Shown in pieces: positions 6,501 to 12,984 of a DNA stretch of 14,388 bases. Each line of letters begins with the position of its first letter. Position 1 is the stretch's first letter. Under the pieces are notes generated by a model. That model was given only the letters and a program-made list of their open reading frames with translations, was not told where the DNA came from and did no database searches. Made by a program: the position numbers and the translations under genes. The stretch is from positions 1 to 14,388 of the forward strand of contig JARXAV010000246.1 in the NCBI GenBank assembly GCA_029865665.1, given 5' to 3'. The DNA is from Flectobacillus sp. (GTDB taxonomy: Bacteria; Bacteroidota; Bacteroidia; Cytophagales; Spirosomataceae).

Positions 6501-7592
6501 ATGGTTATAGCACTTCTTATATGCCTTGGCTTAGTACTGGCAAATGTTGTCGTTGGCGTATATGCTGAACGAAAAATTTCTGCCTTCATGCAAGACCGTC
6601 TAGGCCCAATGGAAGTAGGCAAATTTGGTTGGTTACAGTTGATTGCAGACTTAGTAAAATTGATTCAAAAAGAGGATATTGTTCCTAAATTGGCAGATAA
6701 GCGTCTTTTTTTAGCAGCTCCTTGTATCATTTTTATTGCCATATTTTCGGGTTATGCCGTGTTGCCACTTGGCCCAAGTGAATATTTACAAGGTTCAAAA
6801 GCTGAAGTGGGTATTTTCTATTTATTGGCCATTGTATCGGTTGATATTATTGGAATTTTAATGGCTGGCTGGGCTTCAAATAATAAATATTCGCTCTTTG
6901 GAGCAATGAGATCAGTAGCTCAAATTATTTCGTACGAAATCCCTTTGGCTCTGTCTATTGTTTGTGTGGTGATGATTTCTCAAACATTGAGTTTACAAGA
7001 AATAAGCTTGCAACAAGGAATTTATGGACAAGAAACAAATTACCTATTTGGTTTGAAGTTTTTAAACATAGACACAAGTCAAGTTGGTGGTATTTTTACG
7101 TGGAATATCTTTAGAGTACCGTTCTTTTTTGTGATTTACGTTATCTTCTTTATTGCAACACTTGCAGAAAGTAACAGAGCTCCATTTGACCTTCCTGAGG
7201 CAGAATCTGAGTTAGTCGGTGGATTTCATACTGAATATTCTGGAATGCGTTGGGCATTGATTTTCCTTTCGGAATATGGAATGATGTTACTGGTAAGCTT
7301 TTTAGGGGCTATTTTGTTTCTGGGAAGTTGGAATACTCCTTTACCCAACATTGGTTTCTTGAAACTAGCCGATTGGACTTCTGGACAACCTGAAAGTATC
7401 AGCGGTATGGCATGGGGAATGTTCTGGCTTATTGTGAAGGCATATATGGGAATCTTTATCCAAATCTGGATTCGATGGACTTATCCACGTTTACGGGTTG
7501 ACCAGTTAATGTATTTGACATGGAAAGTGCTTACCCCGTTTGCAATTGGAGGCGTATTTTTATCTGCCATCTGGCGATTATTGATGATTTAA
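6501..7592 (+). CDS. nuoH: NADH-quinone oxidoreductase subunit H
   Basis: The membrane subunit of respiratory complex I that forms much of the quinone chamber and links the peripheral arm to the proton-pumping arm. It is 363 residues with about eight membrane segments. Seen: an N-terminal helix at 1-22, then ERKISAFMQDRLGP at 23-36, LIADLVKLIQKEDIVP near 47-62, and the hallmark LAESNRAPFDLPEAE at 221-235 followed by SELVGGFHTEYSG. These are the two family signatures. The start cannot lie further upstream because a stop (TAA) lies in frame at 6495-6497. It follows the MetZ-like gene by seven bases. No other nuo gene occurs in the window and the next gene is on the opposite strand, whereas nuoH normally sits between nuoG and nuoI. 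No frameshift or missing signature is seen, so it looks functional. Confidence 0.96.
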   Translation: MVIALLICLGLVLANVVVGVYAERKISAFMQDRLGPMEVGKFGWLQLIADLVKLIQKEDIVPKLADKRLFLAAPCIIFIAIFSGYAVLPLGPSEYLQGSKAEVGIFYLLAIVSVDIIGILMAGWASNNKYSLFGAMRSVAQIISYEIPLALSIVCVVMISQTLSLQEISLQQGIYGQETNYLFGLKFLNIDTSQVGGIFTWNIFRVPFFFVIYVIFFIATLAESNRAPFDLPEAESELVGGFHTEYSGMRWALIFLSEYGMMLLVSFLGAILFLGSWNTPLPNIGFLKLADWTSGQPESISGMAWGMFWLIVKAYMGIFIQIWIRWTYPRLRVDQLMYLTWKVLTPFAIGGVFLSAIWRLLMI

Positions 7593-7596
7593 GTAA

Positions 7597-7765
7597 TTTT
7601 TCAAAAATTTTCTGGTATTTGACTTTTCTAGATATGTAATTCCCCCAATCATAACTATAATCATTAAGGAGTTAAGAATATTGAGCGATAAGGATAAAAC
7701 TTAATAGACTCAACTCCTTAATGGTTAAATAGTTTTTTCAAAAGTTTGGTATTTAACTTTTCTAG
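7597..7765. repeat. Imperfect direct repeats flanking an inverted repeat
   Basis: Copy 1 (7597-7631) and copy 2 (7734-7765) share a TTTTTCAAAA start and a GGTATTT(G/A)ACTTTTCTAG end, with a short length difference in the middle. Between them, CATTAAGGAGTT (7662-7673) and AACTCCTTAATG (7712-7723) are perfect inverted copies with a 38-base loop. The unit starts five bases after the nuoH stop. It could be a duplicated 3' regulatory element or a small mobile-element remnant. I recognise no known family. Confidence 0.5.
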
Positions 7766-7840
7766 TAAGCCTTCAATTGAAACACAAGAGGATTCGGTAG
7801 ATAAGAATTATACCTGATAATTTATGGTTACTTACTTAAT

Positions 7841-7872
7841 AAGAAGGCTGTTTCTTTGGAGGCAGCTTTTTT
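7841..7872 (+). terminator. Rho-independent terminator, plus strand
   Basis: AAGAAGGCTG (7841-7850) pairs with CAGCTTTTTT (7863-7872) with two G-T wobbles, around a 12-base loop. The 3' arm itself forms the T run. It lies 250 bases after nuoH and may end the metZ-nuoH transcript. Confidence 0.6.
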
Positions 7873-7890
7873 AGTTAGGTTATTTCAATC

Positions 7891-7923
7891 AAAAAGGTCA
7901 AAAGCAACGCTCTTGACCTTTTT
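7891..7923. terminator. Bidirectional terminator between convergent transcripts
   Basis: AAAAAGGTCAA (7891-7901) pairs perfectly with TTGACCTTTTT (7913-7923). After one mismatch the helix continues with AGC/GCT around an AAC loop. The A tract on one side and T tract on the other make it a terminator in both directions. On the minus strand it would end the candidate small RNA or readthrough from the mgtC-like gene. Confidence 0.65.
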
Positions 7924-7954
7924 TAACTACACCAATATGAAAAACCCTACTCGG

Positions 7955-7990
7955 ACTTTTCTTTTCTACCCTGAGATAGAAAAGAAAAGT
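7955..7990. repeat. Perfect 14-bp inverted repeat
   Basis: ACTTTTCTTTTCTA (7955-7968) and TAGAAAAGAAAAGT (7977-7990) are perfect inverted copies with an eight-base loop. There is no T run after it on either strand, so it is not a typical terminator. Confidence 0.6.
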
Positions 7991-8068
7991 GCGTCGTAAA
8001 ACGCCTATATAATTCTCTATGTACGCAAAAGTCTTCTACGCTCTCGTAATTACTTCTGGTTCGTTCTA

Positions 8069-8096
8069 CAAAAGTACCTCTATAGTATTACTACAA
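8069..8096 (-). promoter_or_regulatory. Candidate minus-strand promoter, orphan
   Basis: On the minus strand, TTG (8096-8094) lies 17 bases before TACTTTTG (8076-8069). This is an exact -7 consensus with a well-placed -33 element, the best complete promoter-like pair in the window. It points away from every annotated gene start and towards 7891-8063. Confidence 0.5.
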
Positions 8097-8167
8097 TATT
8101 TCTCCCACGTAAAACCAATGTTAATAAAATACATAACTACTTAACATTAATTTAATATTGACTTTAT

Positions 8168-8830
8168 TTAGCATTCTAATGCGATAATATCGTGCTGAGC
8201 GAATAATTGTTTTATCAACTTCTCATGCTTTGAGCGTTTTCCTCTTACTGTCCAATTACTTTCAAGGGTATCTTTCTCAATTAATTGTCTTCCTCTTTTT
8301 GATTGCATTTTAAAGTTCGTAAAGGTGTTTTCTAGCTTATGGAAAGCTTCTGGACTATGTTTAACCACAATCCGATAATTTCTAGTTTCTCCAAATTTAT
8401 GAATAGCGTTCTCTAAATGATAGAAAAACTGCAAAACGATAAAAACAAATATTGCCCCCAAAAAAGACAGTAAAATATGACCATCCCCTATTGCCATACC
8501 CAAAGCAGCGGTAATCCAAATGATGGCAGCTGTGGTTAGTCCTTTCACACGGTCATCTACTTTGAAGATAATGCCTGCTCCTATAAAACCAACACCTGTA
8601 ACAATATTCGCCGAAATACGGTCGGGAGATGCAGCATTGCCAATTTTTTCAGATAGAATCGTAAAGATGGTCGAACCTAAGCATATTAAGGTAAAGGTTC
8701 GTAAACCCGCAGACTTGCTGTGATATTCTCGTTCACCACCAATTACAGCCCCTACAAAAGCAGAAGCAAAAAGCTTTACTAAGTCGTCGTTATAGAAAAA
8801 GTGTTCTATCAAAACTTGATAATCGTTCAT
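8168..8830 (-). CDS. MgtC/SapB family inner-membrane protein
   Basis: An inner-membrane protein of 220 residues, in the usual range for the long form of the family. Four or five membrane segments lie in residues 15-145, followed by a soluble cytoplasmic C-terminal part (about 150-220), probably an ACT-like fold. The family signatures are present: GAVIGGERE at 27-35, SAGLRT at 40-45, VTGVGFIGAGIIF at 77-89 and GLTTAAIIW at 97-105. MgtC proteins in pathogens act under magnesium limitation and affect ATP synthase and phosphate homeostasis. In free-living Bacteroidota the role is not established, so a magnesium/ion homeostasis function is an inference from the family. It is a single gene. It lies 129 bases beyond the end of the exbD terminator and is likely expressed from its own promoter, but I see no clear -33/-7 pair in 8831-8958. 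Confidence 0.92.
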   Translation of the reverse strand: MNDYQVLIEHFFYNDDLVKLFASAFVGAVIGGEREYHSKSAGLRTFTLICLGSTIFTILSEKIGNAASPDRISANIVTGVGFIGAGIIFKVDDRVKGLTTAAIIWITAALGMAIGDGHILLSFLGAIFVFIVLQFFYHLENAIHKFGETRNYRIVVKHSPEAFHKLENTFTNFKMQSKRGRQLIEKDTLESNWTVRGKRSKHEKLIKQLFAQHDIIALEC

Positions 8831-8958
8831 AAATTTTATTGGTATTAAGTAACAAGATGTTTTTAGCTTATCCGTTCTCAGAAGGTATCCAGTTAGCAGA
8901 GGGACATAGGCACAAAGAGCTAACTAACTTTAGGTATAATTTCATTTACTTAGTAAAC

Positions 8959-8992
8959 AAAAAATAGCCGTTATGCCCAATGCAAACGGCTA
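8959..8992 (-). terminator. Terminator of the exbB-exbD operon
   Basis: TAGCCGTT (8965-8972) pairs with AACGGCTA (8985-8992). After one bulged A the helix continues with TGC/GCA around a five-base loop. On the minus strand it is followed by six T (complement of 8959-8964). It starts 85 bases after the exbD stop. Confidence 0.65.
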
Positions 8993-9076
8993 CTCTGAAT
9001 GGTGATGATTAAATGTGGTAATGAATTATTAGGATATTAAATCCAACATTTAAAATTCATGATTTTGCATGATTGT

Positions 9077-9478
9077 TTACTTACTCTTATCCGTTGCCAA
9101 GACAAGCGCTAGTTTTTGACGAGCAACAATGTCATACACTTTGGCTAACTCTTGCACGGTACGGTCTTGAGCAATACGTAAGATAACCGTTTCTGCTTGT
9201 TTCTCTTTTGCTTGTTGACCCAAATAGGCTTCTAATTCTTCTTCTGCAACAGGAACATCATCCACAAAATAGCGATTTTCATCGTCAATGGTTAGACGAA
9301 TGTTTTCTTTTGTTGTTGTCTGCTGTGCCGTTGATGACTCTGGTAATAATAATTTAATTGCATCAGGACTTGCTAAGGTAGAAATCATCAAGAAGAACAT
9401 CATTAGAAAGAATAAAATATCTGCTAATGCTCCTGTTTCTACTTCTGATTCTTCTCTTGCACGTTTTCTTATATTCAT
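9077..9478 (-). CDS. exbD: Biopolymer transporter ExbD/TolR family protein
   Basis: The single-span partner of ExbB in a proton-driven inner-membrane motor that energises TonB-dependent uptake or a Tol-like system. It has 133 residues: a short basic cytoplasmic tail (1-16), one membrane helix at about 17-37 with the essential aspartate D20 (ALADILFFLMMFFL), and a periplasmic domain (about 45-133). The aspartate and the helix that carries it are the defining features. It is 29 bases after the exbB stop, in the same operon, and is followed by a terminator. Many Bacteroidota exbB operons have two exbD genes and a tonB; here only one exbD and no tonB is seen, so the partner TonB must be elsewhere. 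Substrate specificity cannot be read from the sequence. Confidence 0.93.
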   Translation of the reverse strand: MNIRKRAREESEVETGALADILFFLMMFFLMISTLASPDAIKLLLPESSTAQQTTTKENIRLTIDDENRYFVDDVPVAEEELEAYLGQQAKEKQAETVILRIAQDRTVQELAKVYDIVARQKLALVLATDKSK

Positions 9479-9507
9479 GATAATTGAGATTAAGGTAAAA
9501 CGTTCGC

Positions 9508-10221
9508 CTACTTCACAGCAGGCTTATGAAGAATATCAAGGAAATCAATTGCTGTAACTTCCATCTTATTGACAGTACGATCAATCATTGTCGTCAAAAT
9601 TGTATAGAAGAAATATGCAATAATACCTACCATCAAACCTGTTGCTGACGTAACCATTTTCTCGTAAATACCACTAGCAATTGTACTAATGTCGATTTTA
9701 TTTGCTGTTGCAATGTCGTGGAAAGTACGAATCATCCCTGAAACAGTACCTAAGAACCCAAACATAGGAGCAATTTTGGCAATCGATGAAAGGATACCTA
9801 GATTTTTTTCCATGTTATAAATCTCAACACGAGCGGTATTTTCGATTGCCGTTTCAATATCTCTGATAGGAGAGCCGATACGACTTAATCCTTTTTCTAA
9901 CAATTTAGCAATCGGAAACGAAGAAGCCTTGCTATAATTCATTGCTCCATTCACATCGCCTTTGTATAACATTTCCTTGATTGTGTACAAGAAAGTACTG
10001 TCTAACTTAGATGTCTTGCTAATGTATAAATAGCGTTCGATAAATAAGAAAAGGGCAATGAAAAATAACACAAAGATTGGAATCATTACCCATCCACCTT
10101 TTTCAAGAAGGCCTAATATGGTTAAGTCCTCACCAACTTTTGTGGTTGTTGTGATGGCAGTCCCAAGAGTGTCTGCCACCATTGTTTCTGCTTGAAGTAA
10201 AATGCTTAAAAGAGCTGACAT
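9508..10221 (-). CDS. exbB: MotA/TolQ/ExbB proton channel family protein
   Basis: The three-span inner-membrane stator that forms a pentamer around ExbD and carries protons to drive work across the envelope. It has 237 residues. After an N-terminal stretch (1-41) come TM1 at about 44-61 ending in ER (62-63), a cytoplasmic domain at about 64-140, TM2 with APMFGFLGTVSGMI at 151-164, and TM3 with MVTSATGLMVG at 189-199. The threonines in GTVSG and TSATG line the proton path in the family. The start gives a slightly extended N-terminus (MSALLSILLQAETM), normal for Bacteroidota members. It is the first gene of the exbB-exbD operon. A weak -7 match (TATACTTG on the minus strand, 10358-10351) lies about 130 bases upstream, just after the ppx terminator. 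Confidence 0.93.
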   Translation of the reverse strand: MSALLSILLQAETMVADTLGTAITTTTKVGEDLTILGLLEKGGWVMIPIFVLFFIALFLFIERYLYISKTSKLDSTFLYTIKEMLYKGDVNGAMNYSKASSFPIAKLLEKGLSRIGSPIRDIETAIENTARVEIYNMEKNLGILSSIAKIAPMFGFLGTVSGMIRTFHDIATANKIDISTIASGIYEKMVTSATGLMVGIIAYFFYTILTTMIDRTVNKMEVTAIDFLDILHKPAVK

Positions 10222-10361
10222 AGTTTAGTTTTTTATGAATTGTATAGTATGAGTAGCTTGATGTTATTTAGCCTTGTAATACCGACATTCGTAAAGCTAA
10301 TTTCGTTCTATATTTATGACTAAATATGAGTTGATATTATTATTTTACGACAAGTATAACG

Positions 10362-10395
10362 AAAAAAAGTGGACTTTATGACATCCTTTGTCCGC
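10362..10395 (-). terminator. Terminator of the ppx gene
   Basis: GTGGAC (10369-10374) pairs with GTCCGC (10390-10395), one T-G wobble, around a 15-base loop. On the minus strand it is followed by seven T (complement of 10362-10368). It begins 13 bases after the ppx stop. The stem is short, so some readthrough into exbB is possible. Confidence 0.5.
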
Positions 10396-10407
10396 AAAAT
10401 TGTCAAA

Positions 10408-11361
10408 TTAGGCAAGAAGCCGAGCAAGTACACCTTCTTTTAATGAATAACTAGATACTTTTATTGTGTTGATACCGTAGCGTTTTAGAATAAAATCAAT
10501 TAGGCAAACACCCACCACAATCATATCGACTCTTAATTCAATCATTCCAGGCAAGGTCATTCTTTCAGTACGATTATTCGAAACCAATTTTATGAATGAA
10601 TCTTGGAAAGAAGTTAACGGCAATGTAAACGACACTTCGTCTCTGGTAGGTAATTGACCAAATGCTTGCATATAGTATAAATCCACCAGCGTATCAAACG
10701 AACCAGCAGACCCAATAATACATTCTGGAGCATATTGATGAACCGCATTGGTTAAAGGCAATAAGGTTTCCTCTAAATAGTCCTTCAATAATTGCACCGA
10801 ACGAGGCGAGATTGGGTCAGTCAGCATAAACTTATCCATCAGGCGTTGACCTCCTATTTCAAAACTTTGTTTATAGTAGATACGCTCTTGGTCGCACAGA
10901 ATGAACTCAACGCTACCTCCTCCAATATCCATAATCATCGAAGGTGTTTTGCCAATATTCATTCCCATTTTCACCCCTTCATAAATCAGTGCAGCTTCCT
11001 CATCTCCCGAAATAACGGTGATTGAAATCCCTGTTGCGTCCAAAATACGTTCGCAAAACTGCTGCTCATTTTTGGCATTTCGTACGGCACTTGTTGCTGT
11101 TGTCATCACGTTTTCTAAGGCAACGTCAAAGCGATTGATTATTTCTAAAAAATACTGTAATCCTACAATGCCTCGAAGAATCCCCTCTTCCGTAATAATT
11201 CCTTCCGAAATCCCCCCTTTGCCAATCTTAGCGGCATAGCTATCCTCGTGTAACTGAATATATCCTTTCGAAACCGAAGCATCCATTTCAATAATTAATA
11301 ATTGAAAAGTGTTCGTTCCTAAATCTATAATTGCTTTTCTCATCTTCTTAAAATTCTCCAT
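10408..11361 (-). CDS. ppx: Ppx/GppA family exopolyphosphatase / pppGpp phosphohydrolase
   Basis: A cytoplasmic phosphatase of the actin-like ATPase fold that removes terminal phosphates from polyphosphate or converts pppGpp to ppGpp. It has 317 residues, the short two-domain form without the C-terminal HD-like domains of the E. coli enzymes. Seen: the phosphate-1 loop DLGTNTF at 13-19, TATSAVRNA near 87-95, SGDEEA near 117-122 with the likely catalytic glutamate, the phosphate-2 loop DIGGGSVEF near 144-152, GSAGSFDTL near 216-224, and a C-terminal SSYSLKEGVLARL. Family members usually begin at MRKAIIDLGTN, so M7 (codon 11341-11343, preceded by AAGAAG) is a likely alternative start to M1. The gene is divergent from the epimerase gene and has its own terminator. 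Whether polyphosphate or pppGpp is the main substrate cannot be told. Confidence 0.93.
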   Translation of the reverse strand: MENFKKMRKAIIDLGTNTFQLLIIEMDASVSKGYIQLHEDSYAAKIGKGGISEGIITEEGILRGIVGLQYFLEIINRFDVALENVMTTATSAVRNAKNEQQFCERILDATGISITVISGDEEAALIYEGVKMGMNIGKTPSMIMDIGGGSVEFILCDQERIYYKQSFEIGGQRLMDKFMLTDPISPRSVQLLKDYLEETLLPLTNAVHQYAPECIIGSAGSFDTLVDLYYMQAFGQLPTRDEVSFTLPLTSFQDSFIKLVSNNRTERMTLPGMIELRVDMIVVGVCLIDFILKRYGINTIKVSSYSLKEGVLARLLA

Positions 11362-11479
11362 TAAAACACAAAGAACGTTAAGAAATTGTCTTCTTACGAA
11401 CTTTATCTGCTTTTTTAAGTTAATGGTATAGCTAGTTTACAAAATCTTAGTCCAGTATTCCTTTTTCTTTCTTGGGTTC

Positions 11480-11511
11480 TTTGCGTGTAAGGCACTCAAT
11501 CTTTATCTTTA
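11480..11511 (+). promoter_or_regulatory. Promoter of the SDR gene, probably leaderless transcript
   Basis: TTTG (11480-11483) lies 20 bases before TATCTTTA (11504-11511), a 7/8 match to TAnnTTTG. The ATG is only four bases downstream, so transcription would begin at or within a base or two of the start codon. Confidence 0.5.
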
Positions 11512-11515
11512 CAGC

Positions 11516-12508
11516 ATGGTATTAATAACAGGCATCACGGGTTTAGTAGGCAGTTTTGTTGCCAAACGCTTTATCGAATCAGGTCATTTGGTTGCGGGCA
11601 TACGACGCAGCACAAGCGATATGACGTTACTTTCTGAAATTGAAGATAAAATCAGATGGTACGAAGGAGATATTCTTGATGTACTAGCACTTGAAAAAGC
11701 GGTTCAAGAAGCAACTTATGTGATTCATACGGCAGCCATCGTATCATTTGCCCCTCGTGACCGTGCTACTATGTTTCAAACCAACATTGAAGGAACTGCA
11801 AACGTAGTAAATGCCTGCCTAGAACATCATATCAAGAAACTCTGTTTTATTAGTTCGATTGCTTCTTTAGGTAGAAAAAATGAAGACGAGTCACTGACAA
11901 GTACCGTCATTACCGAAACGAGTAAATGGGAAGAAAGCCCCTTGAATTCGAACTATGCAAAAACAAAATTTTTAGCCGAAATGGAAGTGTGGCGAGGCGA
12001 ATCAGAAGGCTTAGATGTAGTTATTGTAAATCCTTCGATTATCTTGGGAGAAGCCGATTGGACAAAAAGTAGCACGCAGTTATTCCGTTATGCTTTTCAA
12101 GAAAAAGCCTTCTATCCTACTGGCGATTTAAATTATGTGGATGTACTGGATGTTGCCGAATGCGTTTATCAATTGACAACCTCTGACATCAAGGGAGAAC
12201 GTTTTATTTTGAATGCAGGAAGTATTTCGTACAAATCATTTTTAGAAAAAGTAGCAACAGCCTTTGGCAAAAAAGCTCCTAGTAAATTAGTTAGTCCGTT
12301 CATGGCCTCTATTTTGTGGCGTATTGAAGCCATTCGTTCACGCATTACGGGCAATGCCCCACTCTTGACAAAGGAAACAGCCCTTTCAGCAAGCCATTCT
12401 TTCAGCTATCCAAACGATAAAATCAAGCAAACTCTTGGATTTGAGTTCAAATCCATCGACGAATCTATCAAACGAATTTGTGCTGTCTTAGGTAAACGCT
12501 ATAGCTGA
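11516..12508 (+). CDS. NAD-dependent epimerase/dehydratase (extended SDR)
   Basis: A cytoplasmic NAD(P)-dependent extended short-chain dehydrogenase/reductase, 330 residues as usual. The Rossmann loop TGITGLVG is at 5-12, an acidic D52 follows in the adenine-binding region, HTAAIVSF is at 71-78, the catalytic serine is in ISSIASLG (112-119), and the YxxxK pair is Y147/K151 in NYAKTKFLAE. NPSIILG near 173 marks the substrate side. The C-terminal part (about 210-330) is a variable substrate domain, so the substrate is not predictable: nucleotide sugar, dihydroflavonol-like ketone or sterol-like compounds are all possible. The start is fixed by the glycine-rich loop five residues in. It is divergent from ppx, with a good promoter immediately before the ATG. 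No strong terminator follows; a weak ATAGC/GCTAT hairpin overlaps the stop. Confidence 0.92.
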   Translation: MVLITGITGLVGSFVAKRFIESGHLVAGIRRSTSDMTLLSEIEDKIRWYEGDILDVLALEKAVQEATYVIHTAAIVSFAPRDRATMFQTNIEGTANVVNACLEHHIKKLCFISSIASLGRKNEDESLTSTVITETSKWEESPLNSNYAKTKFLAEMEVWRGESEGLDVVIVNPSIILGEADWTKSSTQLFRYAFQEKAFYPTGDLNYVDVLDVAECVYQLTTSDIKGERFILNAGSISYKSFLEKVATAFGKKAPSKLVSPFMASILWRIEAIRSRITGNAPLLTKETALSASHSFSYPNDKIKQTLGFEFKSIDESIKRICAVLGKRYS

Positions 12509-12531
12509 TACGCTATCATGTTTGCAAAGGG

Positions 12532-12666
12532 ACTTTTAAGGAGGTGTTTAAAAGTACAGCGTTTAAAGTTCAAAGCATTTTGTGCCAAACAATATTCTAT
12601 CTTTGGCTTTAATCGGAGCGATGGTCGCTCATAAACTTTTGACTTTTTACACAACCCCACTTTTTT
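12532..12666. mobile_element. Possible MITE or IS remnant with decayed ends
   Basis: The left end (12540) reads GGAGGTGTTTAAAAGT. The right end (12658) read inwards on the minus strand is GGGGTTGTGTAAAAAGT. The two agree at most positions, as imperfect terminal inverted repeats, and the TGTGTAAAA core resembles ends of IS256-type elements, from memory. Immediately outside, ACTTTTAA (12532-12539) and ACTTTTTT (12659-12666) match at six of eight positions, like a worn target-site duplication. The 119-base interior has no ORF but holds a perfect hairpin GAGCGA(TGG)TCGCTC at 12616-12630. Both repeats are imperfect, so chance is not excluded. Confidence 0.35.
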
Positions 12667-12960
12667 GCTAACCTAAATCGGTTCAGTATAGTAGCGACTT
12701 CTAAATCCTAAAGAGTTCCCAATTTGCCTTTGTAAATTGGCACAGCACATTTCCTATCCATAAAATACAAAAGCGATAAAGCCCCTATTTTTGCTTTTCT
12801 CAAAAAAAACGCCCAGATTAAACTTAGAAACAACTATTTTGGTTGTAGGTTAAAGAATCACTCACAATAATTGCCATTTTGCTTTACCTCTATTACTCAA
12901 AGTGATAGGCTTTGGTGTTTTAGGCAAAATGAGCCTATTCTTTCACTAATCGAATGTAAC

Positions 12961-12975
12961 ACTTGTAAAACAAGT
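12961..12975. promoter_or_regulatory. Palindrome before the HD-PycTM gene, candidate operator
   Basis: ACTTGT (12961-12966), three A, ACAAGT (12970-12975): a perfect 15-base palindrome ending nine bases before the ATG. At this position it would overlap the transcription start or the ribosome site, so it could be a repressor site or a small translation-blocking hairpin. No regulator gene is adjacent. Confidence 0.4.
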
Positions 12976-12984
12976 CTATAAATC

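Larger units (their letters stand above)
7891..8063 (-). ncRNA. Candidate small RNA, unassigned
   Basis: A promoter-like pair at 8069-8096 on the minus strand and the bidirectional terminator at 7891-7923 bracket about 170 bases. The minus strand has no ATG between 8063 and 7925, so the transcript would be non-coding. It would contain a 14-base-pair stem (7955-7968 with 7977-7990, eight-base loop), then an unpaired stretch, then the terminator hairpin. No known RNA family is recognised. The inference rests on promoter, structure and terminator only. Confidence 0.35.
7593..8167. other. Repeat-rich intergenic region between nuoH and the mgtC-like gene
   Basis: These 575 bases have no protein gene. 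In order: direct repeat copy 1 (7597-7631), a 12-bp inverted repeat (7662-7723), direct repeat copy 2 (7734-7765), a plus-strand terminator (7841-7872), a bidirectional terminator (7891-7923), a 14-bp inverted repeat (7955-7990) and a minus-strand promoter-like pair (8069-8096). The arrangement suggests convergent transcript ends plus at least one small untranslated transcript. Confidence 0.6.
12509..12984. other. Intergenic region between the SDR gene and the HD-PycTM gene
   Basis: These 476 bases have no protein gene. They contain a possible decayed mobile element (12532-12666), a small hairpin CCAATTT/AAATTGG (12719-12740), an inverted repeat ATAGGCT (12905-12911) / AGCCTAT (12932-12938), and a palindrome right before the next gene (12961-12975). 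Between about 12745 and 12900 I see only AT-rich DNA. Confidence 0.6.

Noticed and set aside
9288..9557. 89-codon plus-strand ORF spanning the exbD start and the exbB end
   Set aside because: It is antisense to two well-supported genes and their spacer.
10792..11239. Plus-strand ORFs of 77 and 73 codons across the ppx gene
   Set aside because: They are antisense to conserved Ppx motifs and have no recognisable features.
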